A DNA stretch of 64,000 nt from Dendrocalamus latiflorus. Its lineage: Eukaryota > Streptophyta > Magnoliopsida > Poales > Poaceae. Under the pieces are notes generated by a model. The model was given only the letters and a program-made list of their open reading frames with translations, made no database searches and had not been told where the DNA came from. The translations under genes were made by a program, and so were the position numbers. Positions within the stretch are counted from its first letter, which is position 1. Each line of letters opens with the position of its first letter. Location of the stretch: assembly GCA_017311315.1 (NCBI GenBank), contig CM029663.1:15609412-15673411 (forward strand), given 5' to 3'. This document shows positions 24,901-36,454 of the stretch, in pieces.

Positions 24901-27900
24901 AATTTACACAACAAAGGAGCACTCAAATGAGTTCGGGCAAGCTAACCCGGATACTGACACGCATATTACGATGATGTGCATGAGCCCCTGTAGTAGGGGC
25001 ACTCCTTAAAGCTGGGAGGAAAAATAAATAAAAACAAAAAAAATGTAGCCGACTTGGAGTGAGTTCTTGGAGGAGTACCGCGACTTCAACGGATAAGAGT
25101 CAAAGTGGAGATTATTGAGTATGGTGACTCGTATCCTATTCTTTTAAGATTTAGAAAGGTGTGCTATAAGGATTAGGATTCCTACTTTATTTTGGAGTAG
25201 GATTTCTATTACACTTTGGAGGAAGCTTAGAAGGACTATATAAAGCCATGAAGGATGATCATGGAGAACTCAAGCAACAAAGCAAAGAAACCACTTATCC
25301 AAAGGTAGAGGCGTACGAGAGGATTAGATGTTAGGTTATTCTTTAGCACTAGATTCTTGCATAGGGTAAAGATTTGAGAGGGTTGTGAGAGAGCGATAAT
25401 CCCTTGCATGGTTGTTAAGTCGTCACTATATCGAGAATATGGCGTCGTCATATCGCCGTGGCGTGGCGCTTTGGCACACGGATAGCATGGAGTTGTGGCG
25501 TCACAGTCGAGGGAGGAGACCACGAGGTCGACGGTGAGGTCATTGGCGGCAAGTTGTAGTCCGGCGAAGCATAGGGGAAACCGACCCAGAGGCAGCATGC
25601 GGTGGATCCTGAGCCAGCGGCGAGCTCCTGACTGGTGCACCCAAGGTGTCAAGGCGGCGGTGTGTAGATCGGGAGAGCAGAAGAGGGAGCTGACACCCGC
25701 GGGTTGAGAGGCGACCATGGCCGAGACCGAGGGGCGACGCCAGGTAGGGGAAGCGGCGGAGGACCGACGGCGGGTGGCCGACAACGCGGGAAATGGCCGC
25801 CCCCAGATCCGGATCGGTGGGAGCAGATCGAAGAAAGAGGGAGAGGAGGCTACAGGGACCGGAGCCGCTCGGCCGAATCTGCGGGGAATGCCGAGTGAGG
25901 AGCTAGAGGGGAGGAGGCGAATGGAAGGCTGAAGCCATTCGGTCGGATGAGAGAGAGAGACCGGGTAGGGAAAAAAAGAAACGGAGGAGGCAAGAGAAGA
26001 AAAGAAGGCCAGTCGGTTGAAAGAAGAAAAAAAAGAGAATAGGGGAAAGATAAAAAAAAGAGTAAGGAAAAGAAAAAAAACAGAAAATGGCGGTTAATGA
26101 TGGCAATGACGATGGAGCGGGGTGAGCAGTGATTCTTACCTGCTAATGATGACAATGTTGAACTATATTTACAACAATGGACATATGCATTTGCATCATG
26201 TGCACTTATGAGATAAGAAAGGGATCCACCGTGCGTGGATCCGTAAGACCTACTCCGGTCTGCCGCCTCCTCTTCAGTCTCCTCTCGGTCTCTCCTCCGT
26301 CGTCTCCTTCGGTCTGCCTCCTCCTCCGTGCCCCCTCTCCGGTCTCCTCTGGTCGCCGATGGCCCCCGTACCCTCTCCAGTGAGTGGCTACTGCTATATA
26401 CTGATATGCTTGGTGTTGGTGCTGCTGCTATGGCTATATGCATTTCTTTGACCTGATGTGCATGTTTAAGATGTGTGTACGGCGTTGCCACACCGAACGC
26501 CATAAGCGATATTGTGGTGTGAAGGTGGTGAGTCACTGCGCCTCGCCGCATTGCTTTAATAACCTTGATCCCTTGTACCCTTTTGAGGTTGTGCTTAAGA
26601 AATTTGTGGTTGACTTTGCTAAATCTTTTATCTTTTTTGTGATTGCTTCAACATTGTTGTTTTGGTTCTCTCTACAAGATTCATCTTTGTTCTTGATATC
26701 GTACACGCTCGTGCCATATCTCACAAAATCTGATCCGATTCGGGAGCTGCTGCGGTTAAGAAGGGAGTGTAACAGTTACTGTGGCACTTTTGCAATTTTT
26801 TTATGTTACTCTGAATGAACTTATCATCATTTCTTAATGGTGTGGTTTTTCTATAAACGTATGTGTAACCTTGAACAGGGAATTGACTTCGTGTACTAAG
26901 ATATCTTAACCCGGATAAGTTACTGTGGCACTTTTGCAAAAAGATTTTTTTATGTTACTATGAAGGAGCTGATCCCTTTTTCTTAATGGTGTGGTTTTTC
27001 TAGAAATGTATGTGTAACCTTGAACAGGGAATTGACTTACTAAGAATATATTCACCCGGATAAGTTACTGTGGCACTTTTGCAAAAAAGATTTTTTTTAA
27101 TATTTGTTTTTTTTATGTTACTCTGAAGGAACTGATCACCTTTCTTGATGGTGTGGTTTTTCTAGGGAGCAGAAACAGCGGATAGATCAAAGTGAAATAT
27201 TGACCTTGGACAGCATTAGAACTTCTTTGATTAGGCAAGAAGACAGCATCATATTCAGCCTCTTGGAGAGAGCTCAGTTTTGTTACAATGCTGATACATA
27301 TGATAGCAATGCTTTCCACATGGATGGATTTGGGGGCTCTTTGGTTGAATTCATGGTTAGAGAAACTGAAAAGCTACATGCACAGGTGGAGCAGGCTTGC
27401 AATTAGAAAGATAATTTATCATGGTATGCCAAGAATTATAATATGCTGATGTTTCTTACGTAGGTTGGGAGATACAAGAGCCCAGATGAGCACCCATTCT
27501 TTCCAGAAGATCTGCCTGATCAGCTGTTGCCACCTATCCAGTATCCAACGGTAATGCATATCTCAAGTTTTTTTGGTTGTCAAATGCTTCTGTTGTTGGC
27601 TTGTAGACTTTCTTTTGTCGTTATAGGAAAGCATGGTCCTGCATTGGCCAACTAACACATCAGTTTTTTTCCCATGGCGGTGCATGAACATAGTGTGCTT
27701 TTGTTTGCTATTGTTGAGTGACTGGCACTATAAAGTCCATGTGGCTTATGTACTAGCCCATATATGCAGGTGCGTGTAAATGCTGCAGACGCCAGTACAT
27801 CACAAACCTTAGGTACACGTGACCACAAGATTTCTAGGATTTACCAAGATACTCTAGATTCCTCAATATGGTGGTTTATTGTTAGATATTCTCACAGTAT

Positions 27901-30900
27901 ATTATGTCATTACATGAGCTATATGTGGGCTATTTTTGTGTCATATTGTGTTATAGACGTGGGCCTTGGGCCAGTCGGGTTATTATTAGATTTTAGAGAT
28001 TGGTTTCTACTCAAGTTAGAGATTAGTTTCCTTGTATTAGAGATATAATTAGAGATATGATATTAGTTACTATATCTGTTAGAGATATGATTGGGATTAG
28101 ATTCCATCTGTTAGGGGAGCCGTCTATATAAGAGGGCTACCGCATGCTATTGTAATCAAGCAGAGTAATAACAAAGTCTTCCTAGTCTATAGTCTCTCCT
28201 CTCTCCCTACGCCGACGCCATCCGGCCATCTTCTTGGTGGTGTTTACCCGTTATGAACTAAGGTTCATAACAACTTGGTATCAGAGCCGTCGATCCCTTC
28301 CCACGACTTCTGCTACCATGGTTTCTGTGACTCCCAGCTCAGATTCTAGGGACGACGCCTCCTCCATGAGAGCCATGTTCAAAGCAATTCGAGAGCAGAT
28401 GGCTGGGATCGTGCAGCAGTATGCCGAGATGAACTCCCAGATTGCAGATTTGACGCAGCAGAACATCGCAACCAACGCCAAGATTGCAGCACTTGTATCT
28501 AGGAGGAGTTTAGCTGCCGGCAACACCCCACCGCAAACATCAGCTCCAAGTCAGGAGAATTCCACGGCCGCAGCATCTTCTCCACCCCCGCAACAGCTGC
28601 TCCTCCGGCCGGCTGCTCCAACCCCGCCCGAGCCGCCACCGTTGCCCGGGCCGTCCGCGTCGCCGCCGCCGCCGAAGTCTGCCTCGCGTCATCTTCATCT
28701 GGCGGAGAAGCCGTCGAAGCCGACAATCACTCCAGCACGGCGCCGCTGGTCCCGAAGCCGCGCCTCCCCGTGCGACGGCGCCCGCTTCCACGCCCCACCC
28801 CTCGCAGCCGCCGCCGGCTCCGCAGCACTGCGGGTCGCCGCCGCCAGCATCGGCATCTCCGCCCGAGCGCTCGCCCCGAAGGCGCCGCAGCCGCCCGAAG
28901 TGGCTTCTCCCGCACGGCGCCGCAGCTTGCCGCCACGGCAGCCGCCGCCGCCGCCCGAAGCCGCTCCTTCGGCCGCTGCAGTCGCTCTGCCCGGGCCGTC
29001 TCCGTCTGAGCCGCCTAGGTCGTCTCCGCTGGGCCGCCGCCAGACCTGGCCGTGGACAGATCCGTCGTCACCCGGGCCGCCGCCGCCCGAGCCACCGTCC
29101 GATCCGGCCGGTCCGTCTACGCCGAACCGCTGCCGTCGCAGCCCGGGCCTCTTCCGCCCGTTCGCAGCAGCCGCCGCCGGGCCGTCCCCGGCCGGGCCGC
29201 CGCCGCAGCCGCTCCCGCCGGCCGCTCCGTCTCCGCCTCCGCACAAGCCGCCGGTCCGCTTCAGCCCGCGAACCGCCGCCGCCGAGGGCCGCCCAGAGCC
29301 GCCGCCGCTTTTCGCCGCCGCCGACCGCCGTGGTCGCCCGGAACCGCCGCCGCCGCCTTTTCAGCCGCCGCTCTCTCTGTTTCTTTCCAAGTGAGCACGA
29401 GCAGAGAGATAGCTGGTTTTGTAAACGGGTGACCGAACGGGAAAAAAAATCTGACCAGAGTAAAAAAAAATTAAAAAATCCAAAAAAAATTCAAAAAAAA
29501 AATCAGAAAAAGATATTGGTTTCTATTCAAGTTAGAGATTAGTTTCCTTGTGTTAGAGATATAATTAGAGATATGATATTAGTTACTATATCTGTTAGAG
29601 ATATAATTGGGATTAGATTCCATCTGTTAGGGGGAGCCGTCTATATAAGAGGGCTACCGCATGCTATTGTAATCAAGCAGAGTAATAATAAAGTCTTCCT
29701 AGTCTATAGTCTCTCTTCTCTCCCTACGTCGACGCCATCCGGCCATTTTCTTGGTGGTGTTTACCCGTTATGAACTAAGGTTCATAACATATTGCACCAA
29801 GGCTGAAACAAAGTATATACGCTATTTTTGTGTCACATTTGGACTGATGTTCTCTTTCGTTCTCACAACATATGCTCTTCTTTTAAGTACCTTAGGCAGA
29901 CTGAAGGTGCCCACGGCATGTATTATTCAGTTTTTTTAATTAACAAAATATCCATTGCGATTATGTATTGGTGTGGAGTATCACCGTCTCTTGTCCCATG
30001 ACAGGCTCATATTGCTATTAGATTACTGTGCTGTTATTCTTGATGTTCAGTAAATCTCGGATAGATTCTTATTTTGTTCTTATCCTTTGCATAGGTTTTG
30101 CATCCTGTTGCTGATTCTATTAATATCAACAAAGAGATATGGAAAATGTATTTTGATGAGCTTCTTCCAAGATTAGTGAAAGAAGGAAGTGATGGTAATT
30201 CTGGATCCAGTGCTCTTTGTGATACAATCTGCTTGCAGGTACTACAGTTATTTATGGCTAACCCTCTGGTTTAATACTGTGTGTCAATATCTGCTTATGT
30301 TCATAGCCAGATGTGAGATACCTAATCTATTGTAAAATTTTTTTACTCTGCTGCAGCTTACATTCGCTTAAAAAAATCAGCTTTACCAAACTAAGTCTAG
30401 TCAAATCATATATTGTCATAACCACTGCCTACAAGATTTTTCTACTGTCATAATTTCATCAAATGTCCTTTTCGTAGTGCGTAACTGATGTTTGCCGGTG
30501 CTCATGCAATTAGGCATTTTTATATTTTGGTGATCTTTGTTCTGTCATTCAGGCACTCTCGAAAAGAATCCACTATGGGAAGTTTGTGGCGGAGGCCAAG
30601 TTTCAAGAGTCCCCTGAAGCTTACATGCCTGCAATACTAGCCCAGGTTCATGTTATTTTTTGCTGTATAGTCTGTCTTTTTCATGATGGTCAGCAATTTC
30701 ATGCCTTTTTGTCTCATACAGAAGTTCTGGTGGATGACAATTTGATTTCACTATGCAAATCGCAAAGGACTGATTCTTTTTTTGGAAATTTCAGGACCGT
30801 GACCAACTAATGCACCTCCTCACCTATGAGACGGTTGAACGTGCTATTGAACATAGGGTTGAAGGCAAGGCCAAGATCTTTGGGCAAGAGGTGAACATAG

Positions 30901-31031
30901 GTGCTGATGACAACGGCTCTCCGCCGGTCTACAAGATTAGACCCAGCTTGGTCGCTGAACTGTACAGCTACAGGATCATGCCACTGACCAAGAAGGTTCA
31001 AGTAGCATACTTGCTAAGGAGGTTGGATTGA
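21964..31031 (+). CDS. CM1: Chorismate mutase, plastid type, 6 exons, 317 aa
   Basis: Converts chorismate to prephenate, the committed step toward phenylalanine and tyrosine; the plastid isoform is allosterically controlled by aromatic amino acids. Exons: 21964-22136, 27166-27385, 27464-27550, 30095-30238, 30553-30645, 30795-31031. All are GT-AG with matching phases, giving 954 nt. The first 58 or so residues are rich in Ala, Ser and basic residues without acids (a plastid transit peptide). The mature part has the eukaryotic AroQ landmarks LDSIRTSLIRQEDSI, ERAQFCYNADTY, SPDEHPFFPEDLP, SININKEIW, SKRIHYGKFVAEAKF and the C-terminal IMPLTKKVQVAYLLRRLD. Intron 1 is 5.0 kb and intron 3 2.5 kb, both enlarged by retroelements. 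No lesion seen in the coding exons. The gene symbol is by family and targeting; numbering in this species is unknown. Confidence 0.95.
22631..23214. repeat. Tandem duplication within chorismate mutase intron 1, period about 325 bp
   Basis: A segment starting GTTGTTGTTGCAAAGATG occurs at 22631 and again at 22956. Both copies run through GTGCAAATTATTGCAGC, the AAATAGGTCAT-GACATTTGATG phrase, CTTCAGTCTT, and later GTGTAACCTTGA and TTAA-CCGG/TCGGATAAGTTAC. The second copy is interrupted by the copia-type insertion at 23215 and resumes at 26775. Confidence 0.85.
23215..23757 (+). repeat. 5' LTR of the copia-type element
   Basis: 543-bp LTR with a CTATATAAAG TATA-like box (about 23361), matching the two pieces of the 3' LTR at 25113-25406 and 26576-26774. 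Confidence 0.85.
23892..24287 (+). pseudogene. Copia-type Gag (UBN2-like) fragment
   Basis: Open frame of about 131 codons resembling the central part of copia Gag: a WEVMERKVISTIHLCF stretch, then LWEDLDELY, then LKRQLYRLCIEE and FNKLITQLTSV, ending ILASSLPPS. It has a stop right after and no proper start codon of its own, and no protease, integrase or RT follows. It is a remnant; no function in the host gene is suggested. Confidence 0.75.
25113..26774 (+). repeat. 3' LTR of the copia-type element, split by a hAT-like element
   Basis: The first part, 25113-25406, and the last part, 26576-26774, align with the 5' LTR. The element at 25407-26567 and one copy of its 8-bp target duplication lie between them. 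Confidence 0.85.
25407..26567. mobile_element. hAT-like non-autonomous transposon nested in the 3' LTR
   Basis: 1161-bp insertion flanked by a perfect 8-bp duplication ATCCCTTG (25399-25406 and 26568-26575). Ends are short imperfect inverted repeats: CATGGTTGTTAAG at the left and CAAGGTTATTAAA read inward from the right. An 8-bp target and CA-starting ends fit the hAT superfamily. The GC-rich interior, open in several frames with purine-rich and CT-rich blocks, has no transposase. Sub-terminal GGCGT/ACGCC phrases on both sides suggest further inverted structure. Confidence 0.8.
26775..27165 (+). repeat. Repeated intron-end segments ahead of chorismate mutase exon 2
   Basis: The segment holding the intron-1 acceptor is present in about three copies. 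The phrase GGTGTGGTTTTTCTA occurs at about 26840, 26990 and 27151. The first is followed by T (no AG), the second by G (an intact AG at 27002-27003), and the third is the acceptor used for exon 2 (AG 27164-27165). Between copies are TGTGTAACCTTGAACAGGG, CCGGATAAGTTACTGTGG and TTATGTTACT-TGAA phrases. Confidence 0.85.
27949..29789 (+). mobile_element. Short gag-only LTR retroelement in chorismate mutase intron 3
   Basis: 1841-bp insertion with target duplication TATTG (27944-27948 and 29790-29794). The 5' LTR is 27949-28272 (TGTTATAG...TTCATAACA). The 3' LTR (29514-29789) lacks its first 45-50 bases, probably through a deletion that also removed the purine tract. A Met-type primer site TGGTATCAGAGC lies at 28276-28287. 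Over the shared 276 bp I count seven substitutions, all transitions, and one indel. There is no pol; the interior is a single proline-rich frame. Non-autonomous (TRIM/LARD-like). Confidence 0.88.
28318..29394 (+). CDS. Proline-rich ORF of the short retroelement, about 358 aa
   Basis: Starts MVSVTPSSDSRDDASS. Residues about 15-65 form a heptad-like, probably coiled-coil segment (MFKAIREQM, IVQQYAEMNSQIADLTQQN), as at the N-terminus of some retroelement Gag proteins. From about residue 75 on it is almost entirely Pro, Ala, Ser and Arg, from a GCC/CCG-rich sequence that is open in other frames and on the other strand too. Openness alone therefore does not prove coding, but the Gag-like start sits where expected after the primer site. 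No zinc knuckle or enzyme domain is visible. Confidence 0.45.
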   Translation: MVSVTPSSDSRDDASSMRAMFKAIREQMAGIVQQYAEMNSQIADLTQQNIATNAKIAALVSRRSLAAGNTPPQTSAPSQENSTAAASSPPPQQLLLRPAAPTPPEPPPLPGPSASPPPPKSASRHLHLAEKPSKPTITPARRRWSRSRASPCDGARFHAPPLAAAAGSAALRVAAASIGISARALAPKAPQPPEVASPARRRSLPPRQPPPPPEAAPSAAAVALPGPSPSEPPRSSPLGRRQTWPWTDPSSPGPPPPEPPSDPAGPSTPNRCRRSPGLFRPFAAAAAGPSPAGPPPQPLPPAAPSPPPHKPPVRFSPRTAAAEGRPEPPPLFAAADRRGRPEPPPPPFQPPLSLFLSK

Positions 31032-31584
31032 GCGTTTACTATTTGTGAACCGCCAGCTCCGATTCCTGGCATCAAAGAATAAACTAGGAAAAAAACAACT
31101 GTATTCATCCATTTTGGGACAAATCGGAGAATATACCCTATGTTTATTTTCTCTATATTTTCAGTCGAGAGAACAGACAGAATCATCATATGGAGTCCTT
31201 GCATATTTGGGACTGAAAGAAAGCCAGTAGATTCATCAGGCACGCCAGTACCAGTAGATCACCATTTGGGACTGGGAGTAGAGGTCACGCAGAATGCATT
31301 TACCAGAAATCCCTCCAGCTATGTTTCGAGCGGCTGCTTGCGTCGCTGGCCAGTTCAATCGACCTTTCAATCTACCATGCACTGTATGACCGTGTACCGC
31401 CCGGCACCAGCCTATCCTAGCTTAGCCACGGAGAAGTTTCACAAGTAAATACATACATGATACATGCATGTGCCACATGTACCGTGCTTGTATGTAGCCC
31501 CAGTTCGATTCCATAAATACTCTTCCGACTTGACGAACTCCACCCCACCGCGTCCTCTTCGATCTCCATCTCGGCCTCCAAGAA
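31032..31584 (+). other. Chorismate mutase 3' UTR and spacer before the phytocyanin pseudogene
   Basis: Non-coding sequence. The first 200-300 bases are likely 3' UTR. The last 100 bases before 31585 (TCCATAAATACTC at about 31510, then a CA-rich leader) resemble the promoter and leader of the former phytocyanin gene. Confidence 0.35.
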
Positions 31585-32269
31585 ATGGCAACCGCGCCCC
31601 AACTCCTCACCGTGATGCTCCTTCTCTGCGCGGCGTCGCCGGCGCCCGGCGCCCTCTGTCGGGGACAAGCAGCACCGGGCCCTCAACGTCAGCTACACCA
31701 CCTGGGCAGACCAGTACCAATTCCACGTCGGCGACTGGCTCGGTATACATACGTCTCCCTCTACATCCTCTCTTTCTTCCATGATTGTCATCAGTTCGTC
31801 TTGTTCGACCATTGCGTTAACATATATGTTTGCTTGATGACTTGCGAATTAAAAAGGAAAATCTGTGCGCGGTGTTCAACTACCAGGGCATGTACGACGC
31901 GGTGCAGGTGAGCGAGACGGCGTACGCGGCGTGCGACGCGAGCAACCCCATCGTCGCAGCTTCCTGTTCGCGCTCGACCACACGGGCCGGTTCTACTTCA
32001 TCTGCAACCGCGGCAACTGCTGGCACGGGATGAAGGTGTCCGTGCTCCTCGCCGCCGCCGTCCGTGCCGCCGTCGGCCAGCGCATCGCACGCCCACTCTG
32101 CCCCGCGCGTATGCCGCGTCCGGGGTTTGGTGGGCTCTCGCTGCATCGCTGGGCGCGGCGGTTCTGGGCTTGCCGTCTGCATTGTGAGCCGAGGGAGACA
32201 CTGGGGTTGGTGTCCTTCCGGACGTGTGTTCTACAGCTGTTTGCTTGCCGTTTTAGCACCATTGTGTAG
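31585..32269 (+). pseudogene. Phytocyanin (early nodulin-like/uclacyanin-type) pseudogene
   Basis: Phytocyanins are small secreted or GPI-anchored blue-copper-fold proteins of the plant cell surface. The ATG at 31585 gives a clear signal peptide (MATAPQLLTVMLLLCAAS). A frameshift near 31655-31665 then throws the frame off. In the next frame the family's NVSYTTWADQYQFHVGDWL is readable up to a donor GT at about 31742. The second exon (from about 31857) gives NLCAVFNYQGMYDAV and YAACDASNPIV, then a second frameshift near 31950. The last piece, with GRFYFICNRGNCWHGMKVSV, carries the Cys and His copper-site residues. The segment with the first copper-binding His is not seen. Two frameshifts and the loss make a functional protein unlikely. 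Confidence 0.85.
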
Positions 32270-33171
32270 CCACGTACGGCAGGTATTGATTGAGAAAGCG
32301 TGCTATGGTGAATTGTGATGCGCGGTTAAACCTTTTCTATGTTTTCTTCCTGCATTGCTACGCATACAATCGAACAAATTTACAACCAGCTAAAGGTGGC
32401 TTCAATCATGGGAAAACCCTTTTTGTTTGGTGTTTGGATACCAAATCAACATAAATTGTCCAGGAAAAAATGATTCATAAGGCAATTATATATAACCATA
32501 TTTCTCTCAAAGAAAACTATATAAAACCTTGTTGTTGAGTTTGTGATAATTAAAAAATGTTTAAAAATACTATGGCAATTAAAACATTTAACCCGTAACT
32601 CTCCTGTACAAGAACCGAAACAGAGTAAGCAATTTAGTACAGTTAAACCAAAGGAAAGCTTCCCTCGCAAAACATTTGTACAAAGAAATGTGACAGAAAA
32701 CGGGAGAAGTACAAGTGTAATACAAAAGATACTGCCATTAAGTAACGATAAACGTTTTCTCATCCTTTACATCAGCTCTAATAGCCAGCTGCCTGCTGCT
32801 CTCTTGCCTTACCACAAAAATTAATTGGACCTAACACAGGTTCTACAAAAAATATTAAAACCTGGCGCCTGCGTTGTTGCGAAGAGAGAATGTATTAAGA
32901 ACGTCTCTCTGACATGCATACGGAGAGGAAGGCTAAAACTCTGTTTCCGTATAAAACCCTGACAGCCTGAATTTTGTTGGGCATTGGAGAATGAAGGAAT
33001 TACTTTTGTTGGGTGTGAAATATAGTAGGAATCAAAAGGATAAAGAAACTCAAAATTGCACCCCGGACAATATCAGAGTATATAGGAATGTAAGCAAGGC
33101 TAGAAACATACCCCAACTAGCTTTCATGTAAGGTTTGAGATCTATAGGGGATGAAGAGAGGGAGCCTGGAG
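32270..33171. other. Intergenic sequence, no gene seen
   Basis: AT-rich sequence between the phytocyanin pseudogene and the 3' end of the minus-strand RMD1-family gene. Its right part may hold the 3' UTR of that gene. I found no recognisable coding exon, including none for the expected membrane-spanning C-terminus of the RMD1 family. Confidence 0.4.
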
Positions 33172-36100
33172 TTAGCATAACAGGAGAAAGGGTGATGAGA
33201 TGGGGGCAGATGGACGTGTCATAGTTATTGCATAGACCGCTTTCAGGAGATCATGTTGGAGTCCTTGATAATTTCGTTCAATAATCCTGTTTTCGAGAAC
33301 TTCTTGAAGAAAATGAATGTTGTGCTGTTACAACAATAAATTGTAACTGCAAACGAAAGCTGGAAAAGAAAGATCGGCTATTGCACTGAAGAAGACTGAG
33401 CACATGGCACTCACCTCCACAAATTTCAGTTTGAAGTCAAGGCTTCCAAAACGATGATTCAGTTCATATTCTTCCCCAAGATACTCCAGAATTTGCGCAT
33501 AATTTGAATTTTTCCAAGCAATTTCTGATCTGGAGAAAAATTATGTAGTCTAAATTACCATAATATACACAAGGAGATACTAATCATTAATTTTATATAG
33601 TAAGTCAGTTTAGATTAGCTTTAGTGCTTTTTGTCATAATTGTCTTGGCCAATCCAGTGGATAATTGTTCTTAAGAGACTTAAGACTGCTAGTCACACAG
33701 CGCATGGCTGGCTCTTTGACTCTAGAAGAAAATTATTGCCGCACATGGATTTATATATTCTGTGGCCTTGGCACAAGTATAGAGTATGCCAATACATCAT
33801 CTGCAGCTGTAGCTTTAGCTGGAATAAAAAGCAGTCTAACTCTTTCTTCCAAAAGAATAGAGGAGACGGTTACCAGCGTCCTAAACATACCACATAATGC
33901 AATAAAAAAACAGGAACAATGTGTGTACTTAACAAAAATTGATTCAGATAAATTGCTGCAAATACTTGGTAGTGAAAATTAAGTGCTGTGATAATCATAT
34001 AGAAAGAAACATGAACAAACAGTTGAAATATAGGAGAAAGCCAAAGTGATGAATCCAGAATCCATAATATGGGCCCTGCATGATATTTGATGGTTGCGTC
34101 CAAATTTTGGTCTTAATTCAAGAATCTCCAATAGCCTATGGGTGAGACGAACACAACAAAGTTTTGCAGTTTTTTATAAGCTAGGCAAGCCAAGCTGTAA
34201 TAATCCTAACAAGAAGAATGATAGCATAAAGTAAACAGAAACAATTTCACAATGAAAAGTTAAAGGAAGTATGCCAAATCAGCAGTACTTAATAAGCCTT
34301 GAGACACAAATCAATACGAGTCTTCGTTTCCTTCATCAGATCTAATGACAAAAGGGCATATTTCCACAAGCAAAATGGTATTTACAAAAGCACAACAGTG
34401 AGTCAAAGCAAAAAGTTGGGGATAACGCGATGCAACAGAGCAAATAGAGGATAAATATTATACAGGGATAATGGACACAACGCTTTTAAAAGAGACAGAA
34501 CTGTGGCATTGTACAACTCTAATTTCTAAGTTGGAGACCAAAAGCATCAACCTTTCTTGAAAGCACCAGAAGAAATTTCAAACTAACAGCATGAATCTCA
34601 TGTGATTATTTTTCCTCAAAAGAAGGTGTCGTGTTGTGAGTAGCACACTGGTTTATAGCTATGAGGTATCTGAGTTGCATATCAAATTACACGCCTGCTA
34701 TCCTATGGCACAACACAGCACATGGATTGGCACAGTGAATTTCTTCCATCCAGAAAACGATAAAAAATGTGCTAAAAATCCCTAATACACAGAGAGATAT
34801 GCAATGCAGCAGATAGGGCCCATCTAAAAGGGGAGTGCAGTGCTTGGAGTGTAGAAGACACACCTGTCAAAAAGGCCAAGTCTGATTATAACATCCTCAA
34901 GATTAAAATTAGCCTTGCCCACTAGTTGAAACAGCTTCTTTCTTTTTATGGTAAAGTTCCCAGTCTTCTCCATGACACGATTGATTTCAGTAAATTCCTC
35001 AACAATATCATCAACCTATCAAAATTAGTCTTAGAACTTTAAGAATGAAGTTTCAACCCTACCACCACATGGCAAAAGTTTGTTAACTTTGTCCAATTTC
35101 AGTACCTGCCGTATGTCATGATCAAGAGCAATACTTTGACCAAGAACACTTGCAATGATGTGGGGTCCATCAGTGTCTAAACTTTTAAGAATTATATAGT
35201 CAAGACCTCCTTTCATCCATGTTGTCAGGGATGGCTTCTCAACAACTGCATAATCTGGTCATCGAGAAGTAGATGTCATAATGTGAGTATGCAATACATG
35301 TTTTACTCCAAACCCACATTGCATTTTGAAAAGAATTAAGCGGGTCAGTTTCACAGGCTGTACATAATGCTCAATTTCAGTCTCAGTGAAAAAAAAAAGC
35401 TTTGGCAATTTTTTTAGGGAAAAATGCTGCACAACTCTAAATGACTAAATATATTAATGGTGCCTGTAAATGCATCACATCCAATACACAAATTAGATGA
35501 AGAGTGATTCTCTTGAAGTTCTACAGCCTTTATAAAATAGCAGCTTTCAGCCTTTCACTATCATAGAAGCCAATTGGACTATTTGTTGGTCATACAAATA
35601 TTTGTGATATTATCATGAAATGAAGAGAAGAAAGATAACTAGAAAGCAGTAAGCAGAACTTCTCTGTTTAGCATATAAACTATAATAGGCCAAGTGGCCA
35701 AGCAGTGGATAGCATGGACATACCGTCTTTTCTCATCTCCGGAAGCCATCCTGAAGCATGGTTCCTAATCATATCGAGATAGTATTCAGCTTCATGATCA
35801 GCAATGTTGAAAAATGAAAAGCACAAGTGCACAACAGAACCATATTGGAACAAAACCACATAGGGATAGCAAAATCTGTTGTCCTTCACTCCAATGTCCT
35901 ACATAAATGTTAACCAAACATCACAAGGAAGTCAATTTCTGCATCACAGGTCAAGTAGGGTTTATACATAATACATTACAACAGGACGTTCAGCAAATGA
36001 TCAACTGTGGTTAAGATTAGTAGATTTTAGAAGCACATGGCCCTCAAACCATGCCACGCTAACTTGGAATCACTAACCATGATCTCTGGCGGGAATTCGG

Positions 36101-36454
36101 AGTAACGAAGCGCAATGTAGTTCAGCGATTGGGTCGACGGAGGTACAACGTCGCTCCCGTGCTCCGTCTGCATGCTCTTGAAATCAATGTTGCCACAAAG
36201 GGCAGGTAAAAATCAAACAAAAACGTGCCATTTTGGTCTTCTGCGCCAAGTGACCGTGTCCATCCATCGAATGCTGTAGGGGAGATTGAAAGGACACGAT
36301 AGCATGCAAATTCTGCCTCTCAGAAAAATCGTCGAACAGCAATCGTGCCAGCACCCACGCGCACCTGGTGGAGACGAAGGAGGCCTTGACGGGGATGCAG
36401 AGCGCCAGGGAGTCGCCGTCGTCCTCCTGTGGAAGCGCGGGTGCAGGGGCCGCC

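Larger units (their letters stand above)
23215..26774 (+). mobile_element. Non-autonomous copia-type LTR retroelement in chorismate mutase intron 1
   Basis: The 5' LTR (23215-23757) starts TGTTGAGTATG. The 3' LTR (25113-26774, split by a hAT-like insertion) ends GTGTAACA. The target duplication GTTAC is at 23210-23214 and 26775-26779. A degenerate Met-type primer site (TGGTATCAAAGC, 23760-23771) follows the 5' LTR. The internal part is only about 1.35 kb and carries a gag fragment but no recognisable pol. The LTRs differ at many sites and the inner LTR ends have decayed (TG to TA at 25113, CA to TA at 23756), so this is an old insertion. Confidence 0.85.

Noticed and set aside
25704..26551. 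Long ORFs inside the hAT-like element
   Set aside because: Purine- or pyrimidine-rich low-complexity sequence with no transposase or host domain; captured sequence is possible but not supported.
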